A stretch of DNA of 13,213 nt from Acidobacteriota bacterium. GTDB taxonomy: Bacteria; Acidobacteriota; Terriglobia; Acidoferrales; UBA7541. The position numbers were made by a program, and so were the translations under genes. Positions 13,213 through 13,213 of the stretch are shown here, piece by piece. The notes beneath the pieces are model-generated. The model was not told where the DNA came from. It made no database searches and saw nothing but the letters and a program-made list of their open reading frames with translations. The stretch covers positions 1-13,213 of the forward strand of contig JAFAZL010000972.1 of the NCBI GenBank assembly GCA_019239815.1, given 5' to 3'. The stretch's first letter is position 1, and every line of letters starts with the position of its first letter.

Positions 13213-13213
13213 A

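Overview
The window looks like the transfer module of an integrative conjugative element or conjugative plasmid. The host is probably a GC-rich Gram-negative bacterium. The style of the type IV secretion proteins, the paired winged-helix genes and the intergenic repeat suggest Acidobacteriota, but that is inferred from memory of similar clusters and not proven here. Every convincing gene lies on the minus strand, so the cluster reads from right to left.

Right edge (about 13213 to 11658): a single-stranded DNA-binding protein gene with its own rho-independent terminator, then a sigma-70-like regulator with an N-terminal CxCxxC motif. Next (11623 to 10565) is a small unit made of a winged-helix/minimal nucleotidyltransferase protein and a HEPN-domain protein. 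This looks like a toxin-antitoxin or regulatory pair. A perfect 18-bp palindrome overlaps its probable promoter.

Middle (10540 to 2273): a tightly packed mating-pair-formation operon in the order VirB2/TrbC, VirB3/TrbD, VirB4/TrbE, VirB9/TrbG, VirB10/TrbI, VirB5/TrbJ, VirB6/TrbL, VirB8/TrbF and a two-helix membrane protein. Together these would build the pilus, the outer-membrane core and the inner-membrane platform of a type IV secretion channel. Two tiny reading frames (33 and 35 codons) fill the only gaps around VirB9 and after VirB8, and each overlaps both neighbours by stop/start tetranucleotides. No VirB11 ATPase, VirD4 coupling protein or relaxase is visible in the window.

Left (2283 to 1): a replication-relaxation-like winged-helix protein, a coupled protein of unknown function, a 130-bp multi-armed inverted-repeat element, and the first 26 codons of another small gene.

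Two genes are interrupted by single-base frameshifts: the VirB4 ATPase just after its Walker B/STQ region, and the start of the replication-relaxation-like gene. If real, the secretion ATPase is broken or recoded. If they are assembly errors, the operon is intact.
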